Notes: generated from the sequence alone by a model not told the origin. Shown: positions 17,991 through 25,649, numbered from the stretch's first letter. The stretch is DNA of 64,000 nt from Salinibacillus xinjiangensis (GCF_009649735.1 NZ_WJNH01000003.1:186001-250000), one strand, 5' to 3'. Numbers and translations are program-made.

Positions 17991-18440
17991 TTGAGGAAAA
18001 TTTCCCTGATGTTCATTTTGCTTTGGTTTGTTTTCGTTACAGCAGCCTGCAAATCAGAAGAAACAATTATAAAAGAGAAATGGGCAGATAATAGTCCAAC
18101 TTTTGCTACTGAATACGGTGAAATGTTTGGAAAAGAAGGTAGTATTGGAATAATTGGTTCTAAAACTATTACAAAAAATGGGCAAAAGTGGATGTGGCAC
18201 TTTTGGGGTACTGAAGATCTATCTAATAAAGAGTGGGAAGTAAAGGCGTTCAAGCAAGGTGAAGTTGAAGCAGTCAATCCGATACAATTTAAAGATAAAC
18301 AATTATCTCCTCGTGGTGATATGGTAAATGGACACGCACGTTCATCGGTATTGTTTCCATCTTCTGGATTATGGAAGTTACAGGTGTTTATTGACGGGGA
18401 ATTATTTGGTGATATTATCGTCGATATTACTCAACAATGA
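17991..18440 (+). CDS. DUF4871-like lipoprotein
   Basis: A 149-residue protein with signal peptide, lipobox TAAC and Cys 20. The mature domain has GSIGIIGSK, KWMWHFWG, and PSSGLWKLQVFIDGELFG motifs that match the DUF4871 group of Bacillus lipoproteins as I remember it. Start TTG 17991 is 6 nt after TAAGGTGGG. Function unknown, located on the outer face of the membrane. Confidence 0.72.
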   Translation: MRKISLMFILLWFVFVTAACKSEETIIKEKWADNSPTFATEYGEMFGKEGSIGIIGSKTITKNGQKWMWHFWGTEDLSNKEWEVKAFKQGEVEAVNPIQFKDKQLSPRGDMVNGHARSSVLFPSSGLWKLQVFIDGELFGDIIVDITQQ

Positions 18441-18504
18441 TTAAACAGAAATTGGTTTAATAATCAAGCGGGCTAACTGCAGAACAGGGGATGTTGTTTG
18501 GCAG

Positions 18505-18538
18505 CTCTTATTGTGATAACGAAGCAGGAATAAGGTAA
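18505..18538 (+). repeat. Array core repeat
   Basis: CTTATTGTGATAACGAAGCA followed by GGAATAAGG; the GCAG-type core with a diverged right arm. A weaker trace (GGCTAACTGCAGAACA) lies at 18471-18486. Confidence 0.5.
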
Positions 18539-18580
18539 TGAATTTTATTTTTAGTAATTCTATAAGAAGGGTTGCCATAA

Positions 18581-18700
18581 ATGGGCTGGGTAATCATTGT
18601 TGTAATTGTATATCTTCCAATTATTTATCGAATTCATAGACGGTTAGATTACTTAGAAAAGGAAGTAAAGAGATTAAAAGGTGAAAATGATGTTATTTAA
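18581..18700 (+). CDS. Small membrane protein with coiled-coil tail (39 aa)
   Basis: MGWVIIVVIVYLPIIYRIHR then LDYLEKEVKRLKGENDV: one membrane helix followed by a heptad-like charged helix. AGAAGGGTTGCC lies upstream. Its architecture echoes the 9683-9808 protein. The stop codon lies inside the next repeat, like other array genes. Confidence 0.5.
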   Translation: MGWVIIVVIVYLPIIYRIHRRLDYLEKEVKRLKGENDVI

Positions 18701-18830
18701 CAAACGGGGACAATAGTTGAACAAGGCGATCAACATTTTGGTCGTCTTTATTTTATCTGATAAATAATTGGAATATTATGTTAACGTTAGTTTAGGAGAT
18801 CTTGAACTAACAAAGCAGGTTTGTTTAAGA
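18691..18830 (+). repeat. Composite array repeat
   Basis: TTATTTAACAAACGGGGACA with arm TAGTTGAACAA, hairpin GCGATCA/TGGTCGT, spacer GGAATATTATGTTAACG, second core AACTAAC-aaagcag-GTTTGTT (6 of 7 pairs). Confidence 0.9.
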
Positions 18831-18852
18831 TTACTTTAGGGGAGGGGTTCTT

Positions 18853-19386
18853 ATTAAGAAAATCATAATATCTGTGGTTATCATTCTTTTATTGTCTACA
18901 TTATACGTCTTTTACCAACGAAATCAGCCACCAGAAGTGAAAGATATACTAAACAGTGAACGGGCAGAATCAATTACAGTTTTAACCATTGAGAAAATAG
19001 CTGGAGAATGGTCTTTCTTATATTATAATCAAAGTCAAAAGATTAATCTGGGTTTTCTTGAACAGAATGTATTAGGTTCTTGGAAGATAAAAGGCATTGT
19101 AGAAACAGCACAACAGAGTGGCGAACATTATCGAGACGGGATAGAATTTGGTGTTACAGGTACCTCAAATCCGCAAGCATGCTATTACTATGGAATGATT
19201 TCGAATCAACAGGTTGATAAAGTTAGGTTGTCAGTTGAAGGTGGACCTTATAATGAAATTCAATTAGAAGAAGCAAACAATAGACGTTACTATTTAGAGA
19301 GTTTGTTTAATGATGACGACGACTGCGTTCCATACCACTATGAAGCAATTTCAATAGATGGTAAGTTAATTGCCGAAGAAGGTTAA
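18853..19386 (+). CDS. Membrane-anchored protein of unknown function, probable ATT start
   Basis: A N-terminal membrane anchor is followed by a polar domain of about 150 residues (IEKIAGEWSFLYYNQSQKIN, later PQACYYYGMIS and NDDDDCVPYHYEAI). The frame shows GTG 18874, but this would remove the KKIIIS lead-in and sits far from the RBS. ATT 18853, about 7 nt after GGGGAGGGG, restores a normal anchor (MKKIIISVVIILLLSTLYVF). Two Cys, about residues 128 and 157 of the ATT-initiated product, may form a disulfide outside the cell. Confidence 0.6.
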   Translation: MKKIIISVVIILLLSTLYVFYQRNQPPEVKDILNSERAESITVLTIEKIAGEWSFLYYNQSQKINLGFLEQNVLGSWKIKGIVETAQQSGEHYRDGIEFGVTGTSNPQACYYYGMISNQQVDKVRLSVEGGPYNEIQLEEANNRRYYLESLFNDDDDCVPYHYEAISIDGKLIAEEG

Positions 19387-19399
19387 TTTTGAAACTTAA

Positions 19400-19482
19400 A
19401 TTTATTGTGCTAACGGGGAGGGGGGTTCCAGTAACAACGGAAATGCTCATTTGCTTATTGAGGCAGTTATGTTTAATAAAAT
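19400..19482 (+). repeat. Array core repeats (two)
   Basis: TTTATTGTGCTAACGGGGAG begins the first core; the right side is replaced by a hairpin-like GTTCC...GGAAATG segment. CTTATTGAGGCAGTTATGTT with TAATAAAA is the second. Confidence 0.55.
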
Positions 19483-19503
19483 ATATGATAAAAGGAGTTT
19501 GTA

Positions 19504-20048
19504 ATGAAGGTTAATGAAAAGGAATTTTATGTTCGTGATTTACGTTATATCATAAGGGCAGCTAACGAGAATGATGCGAAAATCTTATCTGAAATAAGAG
19601 TGATAATAGATGGCGAAACAGAAAATATGAATAGAGAAAAAGGCGAAGCATACATAGATGAATTAGGTTTTAAACAACTAATCAAAGAGGATGATGAAAC
19701 TGCACATAATCTTTTTTTAGTTTGCGAATTAAACGGAAGGATTGTTGGTTTTTCAAGATGTGAGGGCAATCTGTTGAGAAGAATGTCTCATAAAGTTGAG
19801 TTTGGTGTTTGTGTACTAAAAGATTTCTGGGGATATGGCATTGGTACAAACTTGTTAAAAGAAACAATAAAATGGGCTGATTCAAACGAAATTAAGAAAA
19901 TAACTCTGAATGTACTTGAAACCAATGTAAAAGCCATTATGCTCTATAAACATTTTGGTTTGAAGAAGAAGGAGTATTAAAGAAAGATAAGTTACTATCA
20001 GATGGAAATTATTATAATACCGTTATAATGGGAAGGTTTAATGAATAA
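19504..20048 (+). pseudogene. GNAT N-acetyltransferase with 3' frameshift
   Basis: ATG 19504 opens a 158-codon frame with acetyl-CoA loop LKDFWGYGIGTNLLKETIKW (about 109-128) and NVKAIMLYKHFGL, then stops at 19980. The next frame continues EGVLKKDKLLSDGNYYNTVI to MGRFNE at 20048, the normal end of such proteins. A one-base shift near 19965 in a GAAGAAGAAGGA stretch explains this. The shortened protein retains the core fold and could be active. Confidence 0.7.
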
Positions 20049-20064
20049 TGCCAACTGGTTCTCA

Positions 20065-20099
20065 CTATTCAACAAACGGGTAATTTAGTGGAAAAAAAG
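20065..20099 (+). repeat. Array core repeat
   Basis: CTATTCAACAAACGGGTAAT with arm TTAGTGGAAAAAA, 16 nt after the reconstructed end of the previous gene. Confidence 0.6.
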
Positions 20100-20109
20100 C
20101 TATGGGGAG

Positions 20110-20664
20110 GTGATTATAATCGAATACACTAATAATAGTCTTTCAAGTGAAAGGTTATTTTTAAGGGAATTTACTAAGAGTGATTGGATTGGTGTACATA
20201 AATATGCTTCACAAGATATCGTTTGTCAATTTCAACCTTGGGGACCAAATACAGAAAAAGACTCAAAAGATTTTGTGAATCAAGTGATAAAAGACTCTAA
20301 ACAAAAACCAAGAACAAGATTTGTTTTCGCAATTATATATAATGAAATTATGATTGGTGCTGGAGAATTTAACATAAGGAATTTTACTCATAAGGTTGGA
20401 GAAGTTTCATATATAGTTAATCCAGACTATTGGGGAAAAGGGATAGCAACAGAAGTTTCAACTCTGTTAATTGATTTTGGGTTTGGGGAACTTAAATTAC
20501 ATCGTATATATGCAACTTGTGACCCAAGAAACATAGGTTCGTCAAAAGTTTTGGAGAAAGTTGGAATGACCAAAGAAGGTATAATTCGTGAAGATTTATT
20601 AATTAAAGATGGATGGCGAGATTCATCACTATACAGTGTCTTAGAACACGAATGGAAAAAGTAA
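20110..20664 (+). CDS. GNAT acetyltransferase, RimJ/RimL type
   Basis: A protein of about 180 residues with SERLFLREFTKSDW at the start, PDYWGKGIATEVSTLLIDFG (about 108-127) as the acetyl-CoA loop, and NIGSSKVLEKVGMTKEGIIR near 140-160, typical of RimJ/RimL-like enzymes. GTG 20110 is within the RBS GGGGAGGTG, so initiation probably occurs a few codons later, possibly at a rare ATA/ATC codon at 20116-20121. Substrate unknown. Confidence 0.85.
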   Translation: MIIIEYTNNSLSSERLFLREFTKSDWIGVHKYASQDIVCQFQPWGPNTEKDSKDFVNQVIKDSKQKPRTRFVFAIIYNEIMIGAGEFNIRNFTHKVGEVSYIVNPDYWGKGIATEVSTLLIDFGFGELKLHRIYATCDPRNIGSSKVLEKVGMTKEGIIREDLLIKDGWRDSSLYSVLEHEWKK

Positions 20665-20677
20665 TATAACAAAAACC

Positions 20678-20740
20678 ATATTAAGTTAACGGGGACGAGA
20701 GTTGAACAAGGAGTTGTCGATATTACAGCTCCTATTTTGT
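20678..20740 (+). repeat. Array core repeat with terminator
   Basis: ATTAAGTTAACGGGGACGAG with arm GAGTTGAACAAGG, followed by hairpin GGAGTTGT-cgatatt-ACAGCTCC and TATTTTG. The core matches the others but the hairpin is unrelated in sequence. Confidence 0.75.
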
Positions 20741-20798
20741 TTATGTAAGGTTAATTTAATAAAATGGGTTATTGTTTTTAGCTATGGGAGGTGTAAAG

Positions 20799-20966
20799 AT
20801 GAAAAATATCTTATATTTTGTAACTATTCAACCATTCTCAAATATAACAGGTATTCCTGCTAATTTTGATTATCCATTTATTTTCTCAATTGTTCCTGCT
20901 TTGATGTTATGGCTTGGTTTGCAATTGAAACCTGTCGTTAAGGAAAGGGTAAAACTCTTCTCTTAG
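20799..20966 (+). CDS. Small membrane protein (55 aa)
   Basis: MKNILYFVTIQPFSNITGIP followed by a hydrophobic helix FIFSIVPALMLWLGLQL and basic end. Start ATG 20799 after GGGAGGTG; a longer frame upstream lacks support. Unknown function. The stop lies 1 nt from a core repeat. Confidence 0.5.
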   Translation: MKNILYFVTIQPFSNITGIPANFDYPFIFSIVPALMLWLGLQLKPVVKERVKLFS

Positions 20967-20967
20967 A

Positions 20968-21110
20968 TTGTTCAACTAAATGGTACAATAGTTGAACAAG
21001 GCGATCAATATTTTGATCGTCTTTTTGATTTTGTCCGAAAAATTATTGGAATATTATGTTAACATTAGATTAGAAAATCTTAAGCTAAAGAGCAGTGATG
21101 TTTAACAAGC
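20968..21110 (+). repeat. Composite array repeat with the most symmetric core
   Basis: TTGTTCAACTA-aatggtacaa-TAGTTGAACAA at 20968-20999 is a perfect 11-bp inverted repeat. Then hairpin GCGATCA/TGATCGT with a T tail, spacer GGAATATTATGTTAACA, and second core AAGCTAAAGAGCAGTGATGT with TTAACAAG. Confidence 0.92.
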
Positions 21111-21156
21111 GATAATGATTTTTTATGGTAATATTTGTGTATAGGGAGGGGAGAAA

Positions 21157-21414
21157 ATGCACTTTTTAGCAAATTTAATTGAATATTGTTTTTCAAGTAA
21201 AAAGACATTGGTTTATACAACTCTCAACCAAAAGGATTACTACAAAGTTTTATCACTTCTTAAATCAAATTCTATAAAATATAGGATTGTAACGATAGCC
21301 AACTCTTCCTCAATGCCAGGTGGCGTTTATAGTGATTTTGGAAATGAATATAAATTTTACGTAAAAAAAGAAGATGAAGCAAAAGCATTAAAAGCTATTC
21401 AAAAGAAAGGTTAA
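21157..21414 (+). CDS. Small protein resembling DUF2007-type signal-transducing proteins
   Basis: An 85-residue protein with a ferredoxin-like pattern: TLVYTTLNQKDYYKVLSLLK, SNSIKYRIVT, a loop SSSMPGGVYSDFGNEYK, and VKKEDEAKALKAI. This is how small GlnB-like/DUF2007 proteins look, but the match is loose. ATG 21157 behind GGGAGGGG. Confidence 0.55.
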   Translation: MHFLANLIEYCFSSKKTLVYTTLNQKDYYKVLSLLKSNSIKYRIVTIANSSSMPGGVYSDFGNEYKFYVKKEDEAKALKAIQKKG

Positions 21415-21418
21415 TTTT

Positions 21419-21450
21419 TTTACTACGTAACAGGTGTATTCATAAAAGCG
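21419..21450 (+). repeat. Array core repeat, degenerate
   Basis: TTTACTACGTAACAGGTGTA then TTCATAAAAG, 5 nt after the preceding stop. Keeps the TAAC-GGTG pattern. Confidence 0.45.
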
Positions 21451-21476
21451 ATAATTAACTAAAAAAGGAAAAATAA

Positions 21477-21619
21477 ATGGATGTATTTTTTTTAGTTTTA
21501 ATCTTTTTTGATATTTTCCCCATAGATGATGAAGTAAGGAAATTAACCCAATAATATTCAAGAACAGTATGAAGAACTAAAAAGAATACGTGATGAATTG
21601 ACTAAGAACAATAAAAATT
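21477..21619 (+). pseudogene. Broken second copy of the 41-residue membrane/coiled-coil protein
   Basis: Nucleotide-level copy of 9683-9808 including its GGAAAAATAA lead-in. The hydrophobic part has a Pro-rich lesion, and a frameshift after AAATTAACCCAATAA separates it from QEQYEELKRIRDELTKN. Not translatable as one protein. Confidence 0.7.
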
Positions 21620-21631
21620 AGATTTTTGGAA

Positions 21632-21700
21632 TTTGGCTATCGGGTGGCGTTACCGCAATAACAGGAACGCATAATATACAACCGGGCAGAATTGTTCAAG
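21632..21700 (+). repeat. Array core repeats (two, with hairpin)
   Basis: TGGCTATCGGGTGGCGTTAC runs into GCGTT ... GGAACGC pairing, then a second core ACAACCGGGCAGAATTGTTC with AAGTC. Confidence 0.5.
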
Positions 21701-21735
21701 TCTTAATTATATTTCAAGGCATTTTGGAGGACAAA

Positions 21736-22206
21736 ATGAAAATTAGACAGTTAAAAGTTGAGGATTGCCAGCGAATATTACCAATTATGAATGACTGGTG
21801 GGGTGGTAGAGAAATGACACATCTATTACCTCGGTTCTTATTCGATAATTTTTATGATACAAGTTTTGTAATAGAAAAAGATGATAATATAATTGGTTTT
21901 TTAATTGGGTTCTTATCTCAAAGTAATAAAGAAGAAGCATACATTCACTTAGTAGGAGTTAATCCAAAAAATCGAAGAGAAGGTGTAGGAAGCACTTTGT
22001 ATAACCAATTCTTCACTACTGTTAAAAAGTCTAAAGTAAAAAGAGTTCGTTGCATTACATCACCTGTAAACAAGAACTCAATTGATTATCACACTAATAT
22101 AGGTTTTAGTATTGTTGAAGGTGATAAATTGGTCGATGAAATACCAGTGCATACAAACTATGACGGTAAAGGAAACGAACGAGTGTTATTTGTTAAAAGT
22201 ATATAA
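21736..22206 (+). CDS. GNAT family N-acetyltransferase
   Basis: A 156-residue enzyme with acetyl-CoA loop VNPKNRREGVGSTLYNQFF (about 76-94) and a final strand RVLFVKS. ATG 21736 is 5 nt after TTGGAGG; the upstream TTG at 21724 belongs to the RBS. Substrate unknown. Confidence 0.86.
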   Translation: MKIRQLKVEDCQRILPIMNDWWGGREMTHLLPRFLFDNFYDTSFVIEKDDNIIGFLIGFLSQSNKEEAYIHLVGVNPKNRREGVGSTLYNQFFTTVKKSKVKRVRCITSPVNKNSIDYHTNIGFSIVEGDKLVDEIPVHTNYDGKGNERVLFVKSI

Positions 22207-22218
22207 TTTGTGAATTTA

Positions 22219-22360
22219 TACACTTAAAGTAAAGGGTGCAATAGTTGTACAAGGCGGTCAACATTTTGGTCGTCTTTATTTTATCCGATAAATAGTTGGA
22301 ATATTATGTTAACATTAGTTTAGGAGATATTGAGCTAACTAGGCAGGTTAGTGGAACAAT
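22219..22360 (+). repeat. Composite array repeat, near-consensus
   Basis: ACTTAAAGTAAAGGGTGCAA with arm TAGTTGTACAA, hairpin GCGGTCA/TGGTCGT, spacer GGAATATTATGTTAACA, second core CTAAC-taggcag-GTTAG and TGGAACAA. Confidence 0.9.
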
Positions 22361-22374
22361 AATTGGAGGAAATT

Positions 22375-22833
22375 ATGAAAAAAATTATTATACTCCTTGC
22401 TTTTATAACCTTAATGTTAAGTGCTTGTTCGGGTAATGAAGAGACTATAAATTTTGAAGATAAGAGTTTTGCTAATACACTATTTATTCAAAAAGCAGAG
22501 AACAATTCTTCCTCTGAAGAAATGAGGAAAATGGTTACAGATAAAGAAAAAATAAATGAAATACTATCGATGGTAGAAGGTCTAAAGGTAGAGAAAATCA
22601 ATACAGATAAATTTATGGAAAAATTGATGTCACAAAGTTCTTACATGTTTGGTTTTTTAAAAGGGGATGGAACGAATACTGAAAAAGGCAAATATGCTTT
22701 TAATTTTTTAGAAGATGGAACTATTCTTTTCAATTACGATAAAGATGATAATCCAGGTACTCCCCTTATTACAACAGATAAACATAAAGATTTATTGAAC
22801 CAAATGAAAATGCTGTTAGAGATACATTTTTAG
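22375..22833 (+). CDS. Lipoprotein of unknown function
   Basis: A 152-residue product with signal peptide, lipobox LSAC and Cys 18. The mature part is acidic and lysine-rich, with a central VTDKEKINEILSMVEGLKVE helix and a strand pair KYAFNFLEDGTILFNY. The pattern resembles DUF5301-like lipoproteins but I am not sure. ATG 22375 behind TTGGAGG. Confidence 0.68.
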   Translation: MKKIIILLAFITLMLSACSGNEETINFEDKSFANTLFIQKAENNSSSEEMRKMVTDKEKINEILSMVEGLKVEKINTDKFMEKLMSQSSYMFGFLKGDGTNTEKGKYAFNFLEDGTILFNYDKDDNPGTPLITTDKHKDLLNQMKMLLEIHF

Positions 22834-22844
22834 GTGGGACATTT

Positions 22845-22880
22845 ATTATTCAATTAACAGGGGCGCTTGCGGACAAGGTA
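22845..22880 (+). repeat. Array core repeat
   Basis: TTATTCAATTAACAGGGGCG then CTTGCGGACAAGG, 12 nt after the lipoprotein stop. From 22881 to 23027 no gene is seen, only a GGGGGG/CCCCCC hairpin at 22929-22951. Confidence 0.55.
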
Positions 22881-23027
22881 ATCGTTCTATTACTAAAGAC
22901 GCAAGGTTGCTTAAGTAGAAGTTTTGTAGGGGGGATTTAATTAACCCCCCCTGACTACAAGATACAAGCAGTAAAAGTATAAAACTAAATTTAAAAAATT
23001 CTTTACAAGACAATCAAAATTGAATAG

Positions 23028-23110
23028 CATATGTTATTAAGCTAAAGGGTGAGAATATACAACAAGATTTTCGACCAGTGACGGAGCGGGTCGTTTTGTT
23101 TTTATTAAAG
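23028..23110 (+). repeat. Array core repeat with terminator, first of a duplicated pair
   Basis: GTTATTAAGCTAAAGGGTGA, then hairpin TCGACC ... GGGTCG and TTTTG. The flank up to 23168 is nearly identical to 24440-24538. Confidence 0.7.
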
Positions 23111-23168
23111 AAACGAGCGGAAGTTGAAGAAGGTAATCAGACCATTTAGATTGCAAGGGAGAGCTTAA

Positions 23169-23325
23169 ATGAGGTTGATTTACTCACTACTTATAATGAT
23201 AATATTGATTATATTTTTAGGGGGATGTTCACCAGCGACACTTCTTGATGCCATAGAGGAAAGTGGTGGAGAACATACTGAGATTTTTTTAAAGATAACA
23301 ATGATAATGTTGTAATTTCTTGAGT
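23169..23325 (+). pseudogene. Internally deleted copy of the lipoprotein gene at 24539
   Basis: The first 140 bases match the 24539 gene (signal peptide, lipobox GGCSPATLLDAIEESG). A frame loss follows, and the sequence then jumps at a shared TTGAGTG to the 3' flank. About 390 bases are missing. Only about 48 residues would be made. Confidence 0.85.
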
Positions 23326-23362
23326 GATCGCTTATTAAAATAAAAGAGCAGAATACTTTAAG
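23326..23362 (+). repeat. Array core repeat behind the deleted copy
   Basis: CGCTTATTAAAATAAAAGAG then CAGAATACTTTAAGAAG; it parallels 25063-25098, which follows the full-length gene. Confidence 0.6.
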
Positions 23363-23411
23363 AAGAAATAATGAATTTTTGCTCTATTCTTTGAATTTAA
23401 GGGGGAGAGAA

Positions 23412-24389
23412 ATGATTATATTTGATAAAATTTACGGTAAATTTGAAGTAGATAGTGTATTAGAAGAATTAATTTTAAGTGAGCCAATTCAAAGGTTAAA
23501 GGGAATTCATCAAGGTGGGGCAAGTTACTTAGTTAATGAAAAGTGGAATGTTACTCGTTTTGACCACTCAATAGGTGTCATGTTATTAATAAGAAAACTT
23601 GGTGGAACAGTCGAAGAGCAGATTGCAGGGTTATTGCATGATGTTTCCCACACAGCATTTTCTCATGTAATTGATTTCGTATTTGAAAATAAAGAGGAAG
23701 ACTATCATGAAAAAATGTACAGTTCAGTTGTTGAAAACTCTGAAATTCCAACAATTTTAGCCAAATATGATTACAAGTATGAGGATATTTTGTTTGATGA
23801 TACTAAGTGGACATTGTTGGAACAGCCAGCACCAGAATTATGCGCAGATAGAGTAGATTATACTCTACGTGATATGTATGTGTATGGAAATATCTCGTTA
23901 GACGAAGTAAATCGTTTTTTGCAGAACTTAACCGTTGTCGAAGGGAAAATGTATCCTCAAAATATTGAAATAGCTGAATGGTTTGTCAAAACGTATTACA
24001 AAGAAGTAATTGACTTCTTTATGGATCCCTTAAATATCTATGGCTATGATATATTAGCTAAGATTTTGAAACTGTCACTAGAAAAAAATATATTAAACCC
24101 TAAAGATTTTCTTGGTAAAGATGACGAACTGTTAATGAAAATAAAATCATCAAAAGATAAGGAATTACTTGGTTTGTTAAGAAAACTCAATCCAAATGTA
24201 CAAGTGAGAGAGGATAGAGAGAACTACCATCTACATCGAAAAAACAAACTTCGAGTAATAGACCCTTCTGTTTTAAATGATGGAAAATTAACACCAGTAT
24301 CAGAACTATCAGAAAAAATAAGGATTATGAGGAATACAGCATATGAGAAAGCAACAAGAGGGATGTATGTAAGAATACTCTCTAACTAA
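23412..24389 (+). CDS. HD-domain phosphohydrolase
   Basis: A 325-residue metal-dependent phosphohydrolase. RFDHSIGVMLLIRKLGG (about 52-68) and AGLLHDVSHTAFSHVIDF (about 75-92) give the H...HD...H set, and CADRVDYTLRDMY supplies the later Asp. It resembles the YwfO/dGTPase-like branch. Start ATG 23412 behind AAGGGGGAG. It is flanked by the two copies of a duplicated lipoprotein unit, so it was probably placed between them by the duplication. Confidence 0.85.
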   Translation: MIIFDKIYGKFEVDSVLEELILSEPIQRLKGIHQGGASYLVNEKWNVTRFDHSIGVMLLIRKLGGTVEEQIAGLLHDVSHTAFSHVIDFVFENKEEDYHEKMYSSVVENSEIPTILAKYDYKYEDILFDDTKWTLLEQPAPELCADRVDYTLRDMYVYGNISLDEVNRFLQNLTVVEGKMYPQNIEIAEWFVKTYYKEVIDFFMDPLNIYGYDILAKILKLSLEKNILNPKDFLGKDDELLMKIKSSKDKELLGLLRKLNPNVQVREDRENYHLHRKNKLRVIDPSVLNDGKLTPVSELSEKIRIMRNTAYEKATRGMYVRILSN

Positions 24390-24399
24390 GTTAGAATTA

Positions 24400-24480
24400 G
24401 ATATTGTTAAACTAAATGGTGGAAATTCACAATAAGACTTTCGACCATTGTCAGCGATGGTCGTTTTGTTTTTTAAAGAA
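24400..24480 (+). repeat. Array core repeat with terminator, second of a duplicated pair
   Basis: TTGTTAAACTAAATGGTGGA, then hairpin CGACCAT-tgtcagcg-ATGGTCG plus T run. Compared with 23028-23110 the loop has changed but pairing is kept. Confidence 0.75.
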
Positions 24481-24538
24481 ACGAGCGGAAGAGTTGAAGA
24501 AGGTAGTCAAACCGTTTAGATCGCAAGGGAGAGATTAG

Positions 24539-25060
24539 ATGAGGTTATTTTCCTCACTACTTATATTGTTTATATTTTTAGGGGGATGTTCACCAGCGAC
24601 ACTTCTTGATGCCATAGAGGAAAGTGGTAGAGAACATACTGAGATTTTGTTTGAAGATAACAATGATAATGTTGTCATTTTCTTGAGTGAAGATTACACG
24701 GGACAACCAATGTTAAGTATAAATACTTTTTCAGTAGATGACTCTGGATATAAATATAATTCAGGTTCTGGTGAACATAGCTCTGATATAGATACATCGA
24801 AAATATTTGAGAAAATTCGAGTTACATCCGTTGGGAATAATTCTTTTGGTGCATTATGGGGAACTGTTTTTCTTCCCAACGCTGAAACTGTAAATTATTC
24901 TTTAGAGGATGAAAACGGAGATGTTATATATACATCAAGTATAGAAATATCCGAAAAAAATAGTGTGTACCAAAAATTGCCTGAAGATATTTATGATCAT
25001 ACCAAGAGACTTCATTACAAAATCTTAGATGACCATAATGATGTTTTAGTTGAGTGGTAA
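24539..25060 (+). CDS. Lipoprotein of unknown function (full-length member of a duplicated pair)
   Basis: A 173-residue protein with lipobox LGGC (Cys 17) after a short hydrophobic signal. The extracellular part looks like two strand-rich halves (VVIFLSEDYTGQPMLSINTF; AETVNYSLEDENGDVIYTSS). AAGGGAGAG precedes ATG 24539. A truncated copy lies 1.4 kb upstream. Confidence 0.72.
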   Translation: MRLFSSLLILFIFLGGCSPATLLDAIEESGREHTEILFEDNNDNVVIFLSEDYTGQPMLSINTFSVDDSGYKYNSGSGEHSSDIDTSKIFEKIRVTSVGNNSFGALWGTVFLPNAETVNYSLEDENGDVIYTSSIEISEKNSVYQKLPEDIYDHTKRLHYKILDDHNDVLVEW

Positions 25061-25100
25061 TTGCTTATTAAAGTAAAGAGCAGTAATGTTAAATAAAGTT
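25058..25100 (+). repeat. Array core repeat
   Basis: GCTTATTAAAGTAAAGAGCA then GTAATGTTAAATAAAG, starting at the lipoprotein stop codon. Confidence 0.65.
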
Positions 25101-25120
25101 TCTAAAGTTGGAGGATAAGA

Positions 25121-25448
25121 ATGTTTGTAAAAGTTTATCAATATCATATTCAAAAGGATAAAGTGGATGAGTATTTAAGTATTCAAGAAAAAGCTTCAGA
25201 GATTTATGGAAGGCATTTGGATTTTAAAACTATTTATCTTCAAAGCAAGGAGCAAGGATGATAGTACGAAATGGATGGAAATTTCAAAATATAGGGATGA
25301 GGAAGAATACCAAAAAAGTATTGATTTAATTAACAAAGAGAAAGAAATACAAGAATTGTTCAGTGCATTTCAATCTTTATTAGTTAGTGAGAAACAGGAG
25401 ATAAACGAAGAAAACTTTTTAGAAAAGAAATTAATAAATAATTTCTAA
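25121..25448 (+). pseudogene. Dimeric alpha/beta-barrel-like protein, frameshifted
   Basis: GGAGG and ATG 25121 start MFVKVYQYHIQKDKVDEYLS through FKTIYLQSK; the frame then closes and the sequence continues in the next frame as DDSTKWMEISKYRDEEEYQK through EKKLINNF, stop 25448. The break is near 25245. The first part looks like an ABM/NIPSNAP-type domain. Confidence 0.7.
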
Positions 25449-25462
25449 TATCTTGTAAACAA

Positions 25463-25604
25463 ATACACTTAAAGGGAAGGCACAATTGTTGAACAAGGCG
25501 ATTAACATTTTGGTCGTCTTTATTTAAATCGAAAAACAATTGGTATATTATGTTAACATTAGTTTAGGAGATATTGAGCTAAAGGGCATTAGAGTTTAAT
25601 AAAG
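25463..25604 (+). repeat. Composite array repeat
   Basis: ACTTAAAGGGAAGGCACAAT with arm TTGTTGAACAA, hairpin GCGATTA/TGGTCGT, spacer GGTATATTATGTTAACATT, second core GAGCTAAAGGGCATTAGAGT with TTAATAAAG. Confidence 0.87.
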
Positions 25605-25649
25605 AACTGGTTTTATATTGTAAAAAAGTTTAGTGGGAGGAAATTTGTT

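Noticed and set aside
22929-22951. GGGGGG/CCCCCC hairpin as terminator
   Set aside because: No T tract follows and the position relative to genes is unclear.
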